From assembly GCA_019155205.2 (NCBI GenBank), contig JAHNZQ020000079.1, positions 1,036,278-1,100,277 on the forward strand: a stretch of 64,000 nt of DNA, in the 5' to 3' direction. The position numbers and the translations under genes are program-made. The stretch is from Gracilaria vermiculophylla (lineage: Eukaryota; Rhodophyta; Florideophyceae; Gracilariales; Gracilariaceae). The notes below the pieces were generated by a model, which ran no database searches, had not been told where the DNA came from, and was given only the letters and a program-made list of their open reading frames with translations. Each line of letters starts with the position of its first letter. Within the stretch, counting starts at the first letter, position 1. Shown here piece after piece: positions 50,322 to 61,545 of this stretch.

Positions 50322-53279
50322 AGTGGCGGTGGAGACTGTGGAGAATGCGCCAACGAGGCGCGGCGAGGAGGAAGGCAGACGGCGACTTGGAGCCTTCGCG
50401 TGACGGCGACCGTTGGTGGAGCCAGAGAAGCCAGTGGCAGCTTGGTGAGTGAGGCGCTTGGCGTGGTTCCTGACAGGAACAGCTCGCTACTCCCGTTGAG
50501 ATTCCTCTCATCGTTGCACAAGTTGAGACATGAAGATGTAACTTTGTACTTTGCAAGCTTGCCGTTAACATATGAAAATAACTTCAAGACAGGGTTCTTG
50601 TGGTGGAGCTGCGCACGAAAAGGTTGAGGATGGAATATGTCCTTGCCGCCATGTGCACCCTGACGGCGGCCGTGGCTCAAATTCATTTCTGCGTGGGGAG
50701 CCGGTTGGGTTGTTTGCATGTGCACATCTGGGGCGAGGCGCTCAACACTTGCGCGTCTGCCGACGCGACGCTTCCGGCGCACTGCGGTGGTAGACCACAC
50801 ACGAGGATTTGCTTGTCGGTGCGTTCCCAACGCGGCTGCGGGGACATGTTTTCGACTCGCCACTCCGCTTGGCGGTGGGACGCTGCATTTGGCCGTTGCG
50901 GTCACCGTGCGCTGCGGTGTGGCGAAATTGCGGCGCCACCGTTCCTGCTGTCGTCGCGGCATCGCAGCGACAGGCGTTGGCGAGGGATGCGTATTTCGGA
51001 GGCGCGTGACGCAGGTGGGGGATGGTACAAATCGCCGCGCATGCGGGAAACCGCCAACGTTTCACACGCAGCGTAGGAACAAGTTACGGTTTCTTTGTGT
51101 TTGGTACATAGTACCAAGGGTACTGTACTTGGGCGAAGAGGGCACTGATGACCGTGACGTTGTGGTGTTTGAGTGGAGATATTGTTTTTCTTCACTTGAC
51201 GCAAGCGCCCGCTGTGAGGGCGAGCGAAGGGCCCAATGCGGAAAGGACGACCGATGTGTTTCTCACACACACTCTCCCTCGCTGCGGACAGACTTGGTCG
51301 CTGCTGTCGGTCATTCGGCGTGCTATGGCGCTGCTTGCCAACCCGCTGGCAGAGCTGGTAACCGATACGCGCCCTTGCGGAAGCCTGAACATCGATTCTC
51401 AGAGCGGATCCAGCGCCGGACGTAACGTGGCAGGTAGCTGTTCTTTGAATAGCTATTCTGTTATCAGCGCTGGCTGCCAGAATGACCGGAATTTTCATTT
51501 ATTGCGCACTGCGTGGGGCTGTGTGCGACACATCTCGGTGCGAATGCTCACTTGGCAGACAGCAGTCGCACTTCCACCGTCCGACATTTTCGGGTCGCTT
51601 TTGAGCAACCGCACTTGGGAATCGTTCTATCACATCTATTCTATATTTGTATTGCTCGGTAAAAACGCATGTCCGTGTCATCAACCCTGCCAGCCCGTAA
51701 ACAAATGCATGTTTTCACCGCGCATGCTTGGGCTAATATCGAATACTTGGGCACCGTTCGTCTCGTGCACTACTTAACTAATAAGCTTCGAGCACGCTGC
51801 AACGCCAAGTGACTTCCGCCACCCAAGTCATGCAGCGATGGCAACAACGGTTTGCGCACCAAGCACCAGCTTCTCGAAATGGGAAACACGCACCACTCTC
51901 AATCCCTTCGCCACGGACGGGTCGAGTGTCACGTGGAACGGGCTCGAGTGAGGGTGGCCAATTTCCGACATATCCGAGGGTTTTGGCTGTCGCCTTCGCA
52001 TCCCTGTCCCCCCTCTTCTGCGCGTGGCGACGAATCGTCGCATTGCATGACAGCTAAAGCGCACTTTTAACAATTCAACGTCGCCACGCATCCACGTGCA
52101 CAGTCCTTACTGCGGCGTGTGGCCCACAAATGCGCCGCCCGTCCGCATAGTTGACATATTGTAGCTCATTACTCTGCTGATACCAACCTGAAAAGACATA
52201 CCCCCGATCTCCGACTGTCGACCTCAGCGCGCAGCGTTGGGACATGTGCTTCAAAACTATCGATGGTGCCAGGCCACTGTCATCTGCGAAGGGTACTTCT
52301 CAATTCAACATTTGCGCTGAGTACTCCAACTGTAAGCTGCGATCATAGTCCCCAATTCACTGCTTTGGCCCACTAGGTCGTCATGTCCGCCATTCATCAG
52401 TCTGTGGGCCTGCCAGACTTCAAACCCTATGAATTCAATGTCACCAAAGACGACTTTTACCAGCACAACATTGCAAAATGCCATTACTATCAACCTTTGT
52501 TCTGAACAGTTATTCTTTCATATCTTTTCCGAAGATTCAAGAGCCCCGTTTTAAGTTTTCTCAAGCTTACCCTTTTTATTCTAGTCCAGTCGGAAGCCAG
52601 TGTGTTAAAGAATACCTTGCACAACCAATGAGTTGGTTGCTCTCTATTCGCGCTGTAAGACGGTAAGGAAAGGACCAACTGCTGAACACTGTTTTACGAG
52701 AGAATTCTTTCAGCTCTCAGCTTCACATCTCTCATGCATGAAAGCTAGCTCCCAACCTCTGCCGTGGAATAGTGTTAATCCGCTTCTTTATGAAATATGA
52801 GCGATGGATATTATTAGAACGGTACTGTCCATTGCGATGCAAGTTCAGCGAGAACAATTCAGGAGAGGAATCTCTCGTAACTACAGAACTACAGAAAATG
52901 GCCAGCGCTAACTACAAGTAAATCAAACCCACACAGATTTTCACTCACAATCACTAATATCTCGCGAGAAGAAAATGGGCTGAGATCGTCAGCCTCAGCC
53001 AGAAACTTGAAGCTGTCGTTGTCCAAGACCTCGAGCTCATTATGCTGTACTTGCAAGCTCTTGCTACTCAAAGTACCTTTTCAATTCAGACAGAACTACG
53101 GGCTAATCTGATGTCAAAAACGAGACTTGGAGACTGGTAGCATTGCAAGAATAGATCTTCAAAACAAATGAATGGATTTTCCAGGTCATCACAAACCATA
53201 TTTAAAGCGGTGACCCATCATGTAGCGCCCCGGCTTGAGGCTCGCCATCCTCCGCGCTCGGCTTGCACGGCTTTCTATC
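50322..53279. other. gene-poor region
   Basis: About 3 kb. Overlapping frames of 200-235 codons occur on both strands between 50267 and 51777, but they lack domains, lie over each other and have no consistent codon pattern. The rest is AT-balanced with short frames only. I see no gene, RNA or clear repeat here. Confidence 0.45.
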
Positions 53280-54152
53280 ATGATGGGCTTCAAACTTCTC
53301 TTGTTGTGCGCCGCGTTGCTTTGCTACACCGTCTTGGCTAGCGTTATCGAAAAGAAGGACACAGTTTCCGTATCTCGAAAGGAAAATGGCATGAAAAAAG
53401 CTCAAGCGGACCTTTTAAGCACTACTCGAACTGGTTACAGCAAGCGTGGTGGAGATGACGGCGATGATGATGATGATGATGATGATGACGACGGTGGAAG
53501 CCGCGTTTCTGGAGGAGTCCACGGAGGTCGAGGAGTCGGCGGAGGTCGAGGAGTCGGCGGAGGTCGAGGAGTCGGCGGAGGTCGAGGAGTCGGCGGAGGT
53601 CGAGGAGTCGGCGGAGGTCCAGGAGTCGGCGGAGGTCCAGGAGTCGGCGGAGGTCCAGGAGTCGGCGGAGGTCCAGGATTCCGCGGCGGTGTTGGCGGTG
53701 GGTTTGGATTCGGTGCTCCCGGTGGCTTCCTCCCGTACATACCAGTGCCGGTTCCATTTTCATTCGGCCAGTTCTTCCCATTCGGCTTCAATCAATTCTC
53801 AGGTCCGCCCCCACCTGGACCTGCCCCAGCCCCTCCCGCTCCGCGCCCTAGACCGCCAGCTCCGCGCCCAGCCCCGCCAGCTCCGCGCCCAGCCCCACCT
53901 GCTCCTCGTCCAGCGCCACCGGCCCCTGCCCCGCTGCCCGCAGTCCCTCCCCCGAGAAACGTCTTGCCGCCTCAGCCATTCATCCCGCAACCGCAACCAC
54001 TTCCCCCTCGCCCGCGTCCGCAGCCGGTCTTCGTGCCGCAGCGTCGCCCCACAGTCGTCATTCAGAATCCCGGAAGAAGGAGGAGGTGCCGCAATGGCAG
54101 TGATAGCGATGGCAATGGTTCTGACAGCAGTTGCAGTTCCGACTCAGACTAA
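53280..54152 (+). CDS. secreted Asp/Gly/Pro-rich repeat protein
   Basis: 290 residues from the ATG at 53280. A classical signal peptide (MMGFKLLLLCAALLCYTVLAS) is followed by a short linker, an acidic run of about ten Asp, about ten repeats of GGRGVG/GGPGVG encoded by 18-bp units (GGAGGTCGAGGAGTCGGC, 53520-53680), and an aromatic middle (FLPYIPVPVPFSFGQFFPFGFNQF). A Pro-rich part with PAPRP/PPAPRPA repeats and an Arg patch plus Ser/Asp tail complete it. No catalytic domain. The architecture suggests an extracellular matrix or cuticle protein, with the acidic run possibly binding calcium; that is inference. Repeat number is likely variable between individuals. Confidence 0.7.
   Translation: MMGFKLLLLCAALLCYTVLASVIEKKDTVSVSRKENGMKKAQADLLSTTRTGYSKRGGDDGDDDDDDDDDDGGSRVSGGVHGGRGVGGGRGVGGGRGVGGGRGVGGGRGVGGGPGVGGGPGVGGGPGVGGGPGFRGGVGGGFGFGAPGGFLPYIPVPVPFSFGQFFPFGFNQFSGPPPPGPAPAPPAPRPRPPAPRPAPPAPRPAPPAPRPAPPAPAPLPAVPPPRNVLPPQPFIPQPQPLPPRPRPQPVFVPQRRPTVVIQNPGRRRRCRNGSDSDGNGSDSSCSSDSD
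53520..53685. repeat. 18-bp coding minisatellite
   Basis: About nine copies of an 18-bp unit encoding GGxGVG. The first units read GGTCGA (Arg) and the last GGTCCA (Pro), showing two sub-types that spread by internal duplication. Confidence 0.95.
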
Positions 54153-55649
54153 GGTCCACTATGTTGAAGCTAGTCGCGTGTCACAGACCGTCCACTACTA
54201 TACTCTGGTAACGATGTTTTTTAGCATCGAGTAGTATCGAATAAACATCGATGTGGACAAGTCTATATGTTGAGAGCGACTTTTTTATATATGCATACCT
54301 TACGAACTCGCCGAAAATTGTTAAGGAGAATTCGAACTCTCTCTTATAATTCATCGCATGGTGTTCTTCTTCTTCTTCTTCTTTAACGTGCACGTTGTGC
54401 TTTAATTCCGAGCACAGCAGAGGCCAATCCTAAAGATATTTCTCTTTCCTCAAGAAGGTCAGAACCCTTTGTGGCGCTTCCCTAGCACAATGTTCGTTAG
54501 ACATCTTTCTTTTCATGCGTTGTCACAGAGTAGGATGAACGCAAAAACAGATGAGTGTGCCAAAAGAGCTGCACTTCATTCGATGTGCGCAGATGCACAA
54601 ATCATTGTACGTACTTTTCATCGCGCATCGCTACCCATTTCTGTAATGTAGCATACATGATGATGGGAGGGATTATTCGCCATCACTCTCAGGTCCAAAA
54701 GAGCGCGTTTGATGTTGTCGAGAAAATAAATTGGACAATTGAAAGTATTGAATGAAATCCTCTGTCCAGTCCGCTCTGAATATTTATATACCCTGTACCT
54801 CAAGAGAGTATTCTAACGAACGTTGCCAGTCACCATGTATTTTTTTTAGTGAATTTATTACGTGTGCTCGTACGAATAAACTATCTGAAGTTTTCTTTAT
54901 CACGAATGGAGATCTACCCAAAGGAGTCATCACCACTTGATCGTGTGGAATTTGTTTTTCTTTAGCTCCTGTGATGGAAGTTTTGAAGCTCAGTGAATAA
55001 TGTCAAGACGTCATCAAAATCTCGTGTCGCTCGATTCGTGATATTACAAATCTGGTGGATGGAGGTGCATACATTTCAAGCACGGAGTGTCACACATTTC
55101 AATGGAGTAAACCTAGACTTATGTCACTCCCATGATGCTCACCGAAGATCAGTAAGTACTGAACCAGACAGGATAGTATGTTTGTGCTTCTTACAAACAG
55201 AATGTAGAGCATAAACGATGGCGGAAAAGCTGAAACCACGTTTTTGCAATGTGCGATTGGCCGTGCACGGTCAGTGTACCCAGTGGGTTCCTTTTTGGAA
55301 GGAAAAAAAACCCGCTGTGAGAGTGGAATAGAACCAAAAAGGATGTTAAACACATTCTCTTCTACTTTGCGCTGATAAATGGCGCCCGTCGAGACGAGCT
55401 GCCAACAGTTTCGCAAAAAGAGAACAAATCAATGACAGGATGATTAAAAAATGGCATTGCTGTGTTAAAGTAGGTCTTCGTAAGGTGGGAGAATCACAAG
55501 GTGGCCTGTAGAGGCAAACTTTTTGTTATCTATAAATCAAGAACGGCAGACAACAATAATGAAAAATAGGAAAGCAGACTTGGTGAAAAGAATTAATTTT
55601 TGTAATCGTATGTAAAGGCTTTCAGCCGCGCTTTATTCCAAGTCAAGTA
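54153..55649. other. intergenic, no supported gene
   Basis: About 1.5 kb, AT-rich, only short frames. A TTCTTCTTCTTCTTC run lies at about 54366-54381. Nothing else recognised. Confidence 0.5.
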
Positions 55650-55951
55650 CTATGTTGAGAGAAAGGCAGCAAAATGTGCGCAGGAAGACAACTCTGTTTC
55701 GTGAAGCAAAAGTCTGAAGCATCTCAATACTTGATTTTGAGCTGTGGCAGTGTTCAAAATTTTAAAGGTTTTGCAGTCCTTGACTGCCAGCTGCTGTAAA
55801 GTACTGCAGCTACCTTAGCTTGAGAGGCATCGCCCCTGAAAGAGTTAAACGGGTAACCCTGGGCAGCAGCTGAACTTACCTGAGTCAGACACTCAACGAC
55901 GGCGGAAGGAGCCCCCGCGTCTGGTCTTACGTTGTTCTGTCTGGTGGACAT
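55650..55951 (-). CDS. small two-exon protein, unknown
   Basis: Exon 1 is 55951-55880 (24 codons) and exon 2 is 55793-55650. The donor CAG|GTAAGT is a near-perfect splice site; the acceptor is TTTACAG with a CTAAGG branch-like sequence. Together they code 71 residues. Joining creates one C-x9-C spacing (CLTQ plus QLAVKDC), recalling CHCH-type mitochondrial proteins, but a second canonical pair is missing. Without splicing a 65-residue frame is also open. The gene is divergent from the GEMIN7-like gene, starts 108 bp apart. Confidence 0.4.
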
Positions 55952-56059
55952 GAGCCAAGATTCGTTTCAGTATTACGGCGTACACCCCTCGGAGCTCTCT
56001 TACTCATAGCGCACGACACTGAGCGCAAGGCAAGATAGTCAGCGTCTTATCGACGTCTG

Positions 56060-56341
56060 GTGTTTCCCGCCATGCAAACTCCCGTCGAACACGCCTCCGC
56101 CTCAAGATTACGATATCTTTCAATATTGAGGTCGATCACTGGGAAGGGGCCTGTTCGTATTTATCTCCACGACACTGATGAGTCCCGAATGGCTTCTGCC
56201 ATTCTGGCTGTCAGAACAGATCCCACAGCATTGCTCGTCAAAGATCTTCAAACTCCGTTGGGATGCTTGAAGTCTGCAATCATTCGTGGTACTGACGTCT
56301 ATCGTGTCGATCTGGAGCTGAGGCAGCAGAAACAGAGTTGA
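56060..56341 (+). CDS. GEMIN7: Gemin7-like SMN-complex protein (Sm fold)
   Basis: 93 residues (89 from the ATG at 56072). The segment LRYLSILRSITGKGPVRIYLHDTDESRMASAILAV and especially KDLQTPLGCLKSAIIRGTDVYRVDL align with the C-terminal Sm-like core of Gemin7 (RYLRSLLAM..., SQLQTPIGVQAEALLRCSDII). Gemin7 pairs with Gemin6 in the SMN complex, which loads Sm rings on spliceosomal snRNAs. The human protein is 131 residues with a longer disordered N-terminus. The next gene is convergent, 98 bp away. Confidence 0.7.
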   Translation: MFPAMQTPVEHASASRLRYLSILRSITGKGPVRIYLHDTDESRMASAILAVRTDPTALLVKDLQTPLGCLKSAIIRGTDVYRVDLELRQQKQS

Positions 56342-56439
56342 TTCTGACACATTGGAGTACTACACCATCTGTAATACATTTGTGGTTGTAGCGCTCTCAT
56401 TGTTTTCATTCCGCCAGTCTTTCTTGAATTGATTCTCTT

Positions 56440-57630
56440 CTACTCTTCATTGACAATGGATACGAGGTGGCTCACATCCTCTTCTTTGCCTGCGGAAGAT
56501 CCATCGTTTGCTCGTTTTGCGTTGATACGTATTCTATGCATTTGAACTTCTTCCACACCAAGAACACCCGATTTGACCAGGTATACCAATACTCGCTTAA
56601 GCTTCTGGTTTTCTTTCTTCATGGTCATAAATTGTACTTCCAATGCTTTCCGGTTAATGCCCGCCTTTCCGCGAGATCGTTCTACAGCTTGTCGCCCGAG
56701 AAGCCGTTTTTCTTCTGCTTTCCTGCGCAGTTCAACCTCGCGTTGTTGCTGCTCTATGTTCATCAGCTCTTTTTGTCTCTCATGTTCTGGAAGTTGTAAC
56801 AACGCTTGCACCAGTCTTTGACCGCGCGCAGTTTCCTCTGCTTTACGTTTCAATAGAGTTCGTCGCCGTGCCACGGCACGTCGCCTGTCTCGAGAGCTTT
56901 TTCGATCCGAGAAGGCATTAGTGGGAGATTTGCCTTCATGGCTTGACAGACAAGCAAATTTTGTCAACTCCATTCTCGCTCGAAGGTGGGTTGCTCGCTC
57001 AGGGTATGTTCCAGAGCGAACATGCCCAATGCATGGAAGAATTGACTCACGAATATTTGTTTGTATTGCGAAGTCGTTATTTTCTTGCAGCAGAAGCTCA
57101 AGTTTTGACAAATGTATTTGTGTGTCATTCTCCTTATGAATAGATGGGTCAGCGCCCATGTTTCCCAAGTTTTCTATAGGGTTTTGCCCACTATTGAATT
57201 CATCCTGTTTGAGACTCCCAACGTTAAAATTTGCATCGGCATCATCAATGGCGTTCACGAAGTTCATGATATAGCTATTGTTCACAGTGGGCGTGAACGA
57301 TACATTTGAGTCTCTTACAAGGTTTTCAAACGAAACCGCCTTCATCGAATTCTCCGTCTGTATGCAGTCCAGACTACCCTGCTGAAGCCCGGATTGAAGG
57401 GGTGTTTCACCCCAGTTGAATTCCATAGATGAATTATTTGAAATGCATGTATGGGTTTGCTCTTTGTTATCTCTTTCGTCATCCGGTGAGGTGCTCTCTA
57501 CACAGTTCCTGTAAAAAGCTGCAAAAACATTCCTGGCTAGGACAGTTGCCTCTTCACTTGTATCGGTGCAGGTGTCGATTCGATCGGTGGGTGTGCCAAC
57601 CTGGGGTCCTTCGAGAAAAGCCGTGCTCAT
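56440..57630 (-). CDS. bZIP-like transcription factor candidate
   Basis: 396 residues. The N-terminal 200 are acidic/polar and disordered. From about 230 there is a strongly basic helical stretch (RDRRRAVARRRTLLKRKAEE), an Arg/Glu/Gln-rich helix, then GRQAVERSRGKAGINRKALE followed by VQFMTMKKENQKLKRVLVYLV. The last two pieces resemble a bZIP basic region (x-x-A-x-x-SR-x-K) followed by a short zipper with Leu/Met/Asn/Leu at seven-residue spacing, including the typical zipper Asn. The basic region lacks the canonical first Asn, so the call is tentative. Confidence 0.5.
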   Translation of the reverse strand: MSTAFLEGPQVGTPTDRIDTCTDTSEEATVLARNVFAAFYRNCVESTSPDDERDNKEQTHTCISNNSSMEFNWGETPLQSGLQQGSLDCIQTENSMKAVSFENLVRDSNVSFTPTVNNSYIMNFVNAIDDADANFNVGSLKQDEFNSGQNPIENLGNMGADPSIHKENDTQIHLSKLELLLQENNDFAIQTNIRESILPCIGHVRSGTYPERATHLRARMELTKFACLSSHEGKSPTNAFSDRKSSRDRRRAVARRRTLLKRKAEETARGQRLVQALLQLPEHERQKELMNIEQQQREVELRRKAEEKRLLGRQAVERSRGKAGINRKALEVQFMTMKKENQKLKRVLVYLVKSGVLGVEEVQMHRIRINAKRANDGSSAGKEEDVSHLVSIVNEE

Positions 57631-58293
57631 GGGCGGTGAACCATTTTGTATCTTCCAGGAATTTATCCTCGGTCTCGTGAAAACACCAGGGACTCGATTT
57701 TGATCGCGTACGTGATTGCAATCAAGTATAGCACTATGAATTCCGTGGACAGAACCAATAGCAGTCGAAGGAGAGAAAGAAAGTCAGAATAAATGAACCA
57801 CTATCACTATATAGGGTTCATATCTAATCTGTATTCTTGTCGATCTTGTCAGAAACAAAGATGAAACTTACTTTTTATATGCGTCAGCCTTTGACATCAA
57901 CACGGATCAATCACAATTGCGCAACTCGTACATGCAATTGCTTTGATGCTTGATGGTGGAGAGCACACATGAGCTGATTATGAACAGAAGGAAGCGTCAA
58001 GCCTTTACGAAATGAAAGTGAACGTTTAACGTCTATATTCCACGGGAAAAACCGAATCGCATATGCCTAAGTTGTTCAAACCGTTGCGCGGGGCTTTTTC
58101 GCCGCAAAACCGAAAATGCTCCCTGGTTGTACGTGTGACTACCGGATTGTTTCTTTTAAGATATCTATGAATGAAGTAAACGCATTTCAGACGCTATGGA
58201 AGTACTGGTATTACTTACCCAGGCACTTTAGTCAGTATTAGAACAATCGTTTCATGATCAATTAATCTAATGAGTTTGGCTTCGATGCGGTCC
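57631..58293. other. intergenic, no supported gene
   Basis: About 660 bp between two minus-strand genes, fairly AT-rich; no gene recognised. The bZIP-like gene's promoter should be at the left. Confidence 0.5.
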
Positions 58294-59172
58294 TCATTTC
58301 GGTCTACCCCATTCAACATCTTTATGGATGAAGATAACATCTTCGGACAGCTTTCCATTTGGTTCACCGTCGGAGTAATGCCTTTTGTAGCCCTTCATTT
58401 CCATGAAAGTTTGAATCGGTTCTATGCTTTCAGATGTGGTTTCAACCGTCATGACGTTGATTATCAAATGATCCCAGTCAACTCCCTTGAGCACGTTTAG
58501 CTCATGACCGTCGACATCTAGGCTTAAGTAGTCGATGAGTTTTAGCTTGTGTTTCTTCGCGGCCTCCGTCATAGTGGCACAAACTTGTCTCACTAGCGGG
58601 GGGTGAATGCCACTCTTTGCCCAGGTTTCACGGTTCTTGTTGGTTTCCCAAACTCCTGGCATTCCGGAAGGCAAGACAAAGTTAACTGACTTCCCATCGA
58701 CCCCCGATAGACATGTTGGTAAAATTGCACAAGTTCGATATTTGTACAAACCAGACAAGAAAGTAGGATTTGCTTCCACACACAAGCCTGACCATCCTAA
58801 ACAAGAATCGAAGAAGTACGTGTTGCTCATACTAATTGGCTCATTTGCGGCTATGTCCAAATATATACCACGGCGGGTTAAACGGGAGAAATGATTTACA
58901 TAGAGGTAATAGTCTTGATTCATTTGCGAGAAGAAAGTAGGCTTCCCGTCAGCACAGAGCTTTGTAACGGAGTCCATGTTGCAGTCCTCAGGCATTGGTC
59001 GAGGATCCTTCAGAAGAGGGCGGCAGAAGGGAGGCGTCTTTGAGAAGTGCCATGGCGTCTGCACGGGAAGATCTGAAGGAGGGGGGATGTTGGCCGATGG
59101 GATACTGTGCACGACATGAATTGCTGCGAAAGAAAGGGTGCAAAGGACAATAAGAACCGACTTGACGTGCAT
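58294..59172 (-). CDS. secreted or Golgi FkbM-family methyltransferase
   Basis: 292 residues from the ATG at 59172, which places a hydrophobic signal/anchor (VKSVLIVLCTLSFAAIHVV) at the N-terminus; the ATG at 59274 would bury it. The SAM-binding core reads RGIYLDIAANEPISMSNTYFFDSCLGWSGLCVEANPTF, and the FkbM motif LIDYLSLDVDGHELNVLKGVDW follows. FkbM enzymes O-methylate sugars or other hydroxyls. With a signal anchor, a secretory-pathway role in methylating wall polysaccharide is plausible but inferred. Confidence 0.88.
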   Translation of the reverse strand: MHVKSVLIVLCTLSFAAIHVVHSIPSANIPPPSDLPVQTPWHFSKTPPFCRPLLKDPRPMPEDCNMDSVTKLCADGKPTFFSQMNQDYYLYVNHFSRLTRRGIYLDIAANEPISMSNTYFFDSCLGWSGLCVEANPTFLSGLYKYRTCAILPTCLSGVDGKSVNFVLPSGMPGVWETNKNRETWAKSGIHPPLVRQVCATMTEAAKKHKLKLIDYLSLDVDGHELNVLKGVDWDHLIINVMTVETTSESIEPIQTFMEMKGYKRHYSDGEPNGKLSEDVIFIHKDVEWGRPK

Positions 59173-59981
59173 TGCGGAAGCTGTTGTATCTTCGACTACA
59201 GGTGATGGGATGGACAATGCTTTGAGGTGAGCGAACCATTTTAAAGACCGCAGCAGGTCGCTGAAGAGTTCCAACGTGAAATTGGTCGTGAGTAAGGGAC
59301 TGAGCCCAGCATCTAGAGCTGTCTAATTCAAGAACAAAGACAAATTCCTCTGCGAATCTCTTGAGCGACTCACGGGGTGAACTCGGATTTTCTCAGTGCC
59401 AGGTCAAGCGTCATAGGAAGAAGAGATAATGGTCCAACACAATATCCGCGTTTCCTTTCGGCATGTACGTACTTTACAACTTCCTTCACGGGGTTGATGC
59501 TTTGTCGATAAGAAGAGCGCTGATGGGCGTGTGGGAGTGCAGACAACTAATACTTACGTTACTTTACTTGCACCGTAACGTACTAGCGCATGTGCACGAA
59601 GCGTTCAAGTCAGTTGACCATTTACGACGTTAGCTGTCTTTTCGTGTGGACGTGAGGTCTCTGTCACTAATTAATTGATGTGCTATGATCGTTAGCGTAA
59701 TTCGAACATGCGCCACAAAAATCAAAGATCGTAATGACATTATTACCGGGGCGTTAAAAACCTCAACCTTCCAGCCTAGCGGAGCAGTTTCGCCGGACTG
59801 AGGATTACTGCTTCGTACTGCGACCATTAGGCCCATCGGTGGTATGCAGAGGCTTCACTTTGTGGGCACCGAACTTGTTCTTCGCAGAACACCACGCGTC
59901 GAGCTTTTTCCTCGCCACGAGCTCAAATTTGCGCACGGGACATTTCTTCAAACGAGCGGTAACAGGCGGTACAACTTTGCC
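59173..59981. other. intergenic between divergent genes
   Basis: About 810 bp between the FkbM gene and the PAF-AH-like gene. It should hold both promoters. No gene seen. Confidence 0.5.
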
Positions 59982-61172
59982 ATGAGCGAACGGCCGAGCG
60001 GTCAGTACGACGTATCGGTAGCGGACGTACATGTACCTCCTCTGCGAGCGCGAGTGTTTTATCCAACGACCAATTCAGCGGCAACTGCCGCCAAAGCACC
60101 GTGGCTCGCACCGTCCAACGAGTTTCCGCACGAGATTGTGACGAATGCGTTGCGGTATGCTCGCGTTCCGCTTGCGCAGGTGTTCGGTGCGCCCCTTCAT
60201 TTTGTAGCAAGCAGGACGCTCCCTGCTTCGTATGGAGCACCGTTGCTTTCGTCTGAGAAGCTTTCCAAGCTGCCTGTGCACCTCTTCTCACACGGACTCG
60301 GAGGCGCTACCGGTGGATACAACCATGTGTGCATGGAGATTGCATCTCACGGAGGAGTTGTGTTTGCTCCAGAGCACTCGGATGGCAGTGCATTTTTGGC
60401 GAAGGTTGATGGTGAACGAGTAGAATATGCAAGATATAACCCACTGTCTCACGGGCCTTCGGAGCTAGAGTTTCGGCGGAGTCAGTTACGAACTAGAATA
60501 ACGGACCTCGAACAAACATTGCAGAACATTCAGAATGCACACCGTGGAGACGTTGCGTTAAAGGCTCTGGATGGGGCACCGCGAGCGCCATCGTTGAGTG
60601 GAAGATTGGATTTGAGCAATGTTCACGTGAGCGGCCACTCGTTTGGAGGAGCTACGGCCCTGGCGTTTGCGCGCAGCACAAAGGTGAATTCGGTGATCTG
60701 CTTAGACGCATGGATGCGTTCACTGACGCGTGAGATGAGAGATATCGATGTGGGACACGCCAAGCTTCTGTTCGTCGATCAGGAGTTGTCGAACATGAAG
60801 GACAGCGTCTCGGCGAGGGAGAGGTTACATAGAATGTCCGGGCGTGGCACGTGTGATGCGGTTGTGATCAAGGGAGCTGCGCACAACAACTCATCAGATT
60901 TTGCGCTGCGGCTGCCCAGATGGGTTGCAAATGCCACTGGGATGACTATGAGGGATAGCGACCCGTTGGTGCTGCTGGAGCGACAGGCGCTGGTGGTGAA
61001 GGAGTTCCTGAACGGGGACTGGAGGACGTTCAGAGAGCGAGTGAAAGACGGCGAGGTGGACGGGATAGGAATTGCGCCGCTGGGGAGGGCGAGGTACGTG
61101 GGCGCACGAGACGATAGCGAGCGGCGGCAGGTTGGAGGCAAAGCGCGGGAGGCGCAGAACAGCGGGCAGTAA
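59982..61172 (+). CDS. PAF-acetylhydrolase-like serine hydrolase
   Basis: 396 residues from the ATG at 59982 (the frame opens at 59844). An alpha/beta-hydrolase of the plasma/type II PAF-AH family: the oxyanion region LPVHLFSHGLGGATGGYNHVC, APEHSDGSAFL, the nucleophile elbow VSGHSFGGATAL (Ser220), Asp242 in ICLDAWMRSL and His301 in KGAAHNNSSDF. The triad spacing (22 and 59) is close to that of human PAFAH. These enzymes cleave short or oxidised sn-2 acyl chains of phospholipids. No signal peptide or myristoylation site is evident from this start. Confidence 0.87.
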   Translation: MSERPSGQYDVSVADVHVPPLRARVFYPTTNSAATAAKAPWLAPSNEFPHEIVTNALRYARVPLAQVFGAPLHFVASRTLPASYGAPLLSSEKLSKLPVHLFSHGLGGATGGYNHVCMEIASHGGVVFAPEHSDGSAFLAKVDGERVEYARYNPLSHGPSELEFRRSQLRTRITDLEQTLQNIQNAHRGDVALKALDGAPRAPSLSGRLDLSNVHVSGHSFGGATALAFARSTKVNSVICLDAWMRSLTREMRDIDVGHAKLLFVDQELSNMKDSVSARERLHRMSGRGTCDAVVIKGAAHNNSSDFALRLPRWVANATGMTMRDSDPLVLLERQALVVKEFLNGDWRTFRERVKDGEVDGIGIAPLGRARYVGARDDSERRQVGGKAREAQNSGQ

Positions 61173-61545
61173 AGCGTCAGCAAGCAAGGAAGGGCGGTGC
61201 TCGCGAACGTCTCAAGGGCGTCCAAGATTCTTGAAGCGCGGAGCACGATGGGCGCAATCCGCCTCCGGCACAACCGACGAACCACTGGCGCGTTTCCGAA
61301 CAACAGCGCAGCACGTGCACCAAAAAATCTGCCAGGTCGCCTCCGGACCAACCTCCACGGCGCTGCCAGCGCCCGCGATTTTGCGCATCCGCGCCTGCAT
61401 CGCCACCTCACCCCCCGCGCTCCCGTCCGTCGACACCGTCCCATCCTCCGTTAACGCGCACGCCCGTCCGCATAGGTCGCCCCCAGTCCAACCGCCACTC
61501 GCCCTTCTTGCCTCGCCCTTCTTTCCTCTCCCCTTCTCGTTTGCG

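Noticed and set aside
50267..51777. Overlapping frames of 154-235 codons on both strands
   Set aside because: No domains, mutual overlap, Arg/Cys-rich translations typical of non-coding sequence.
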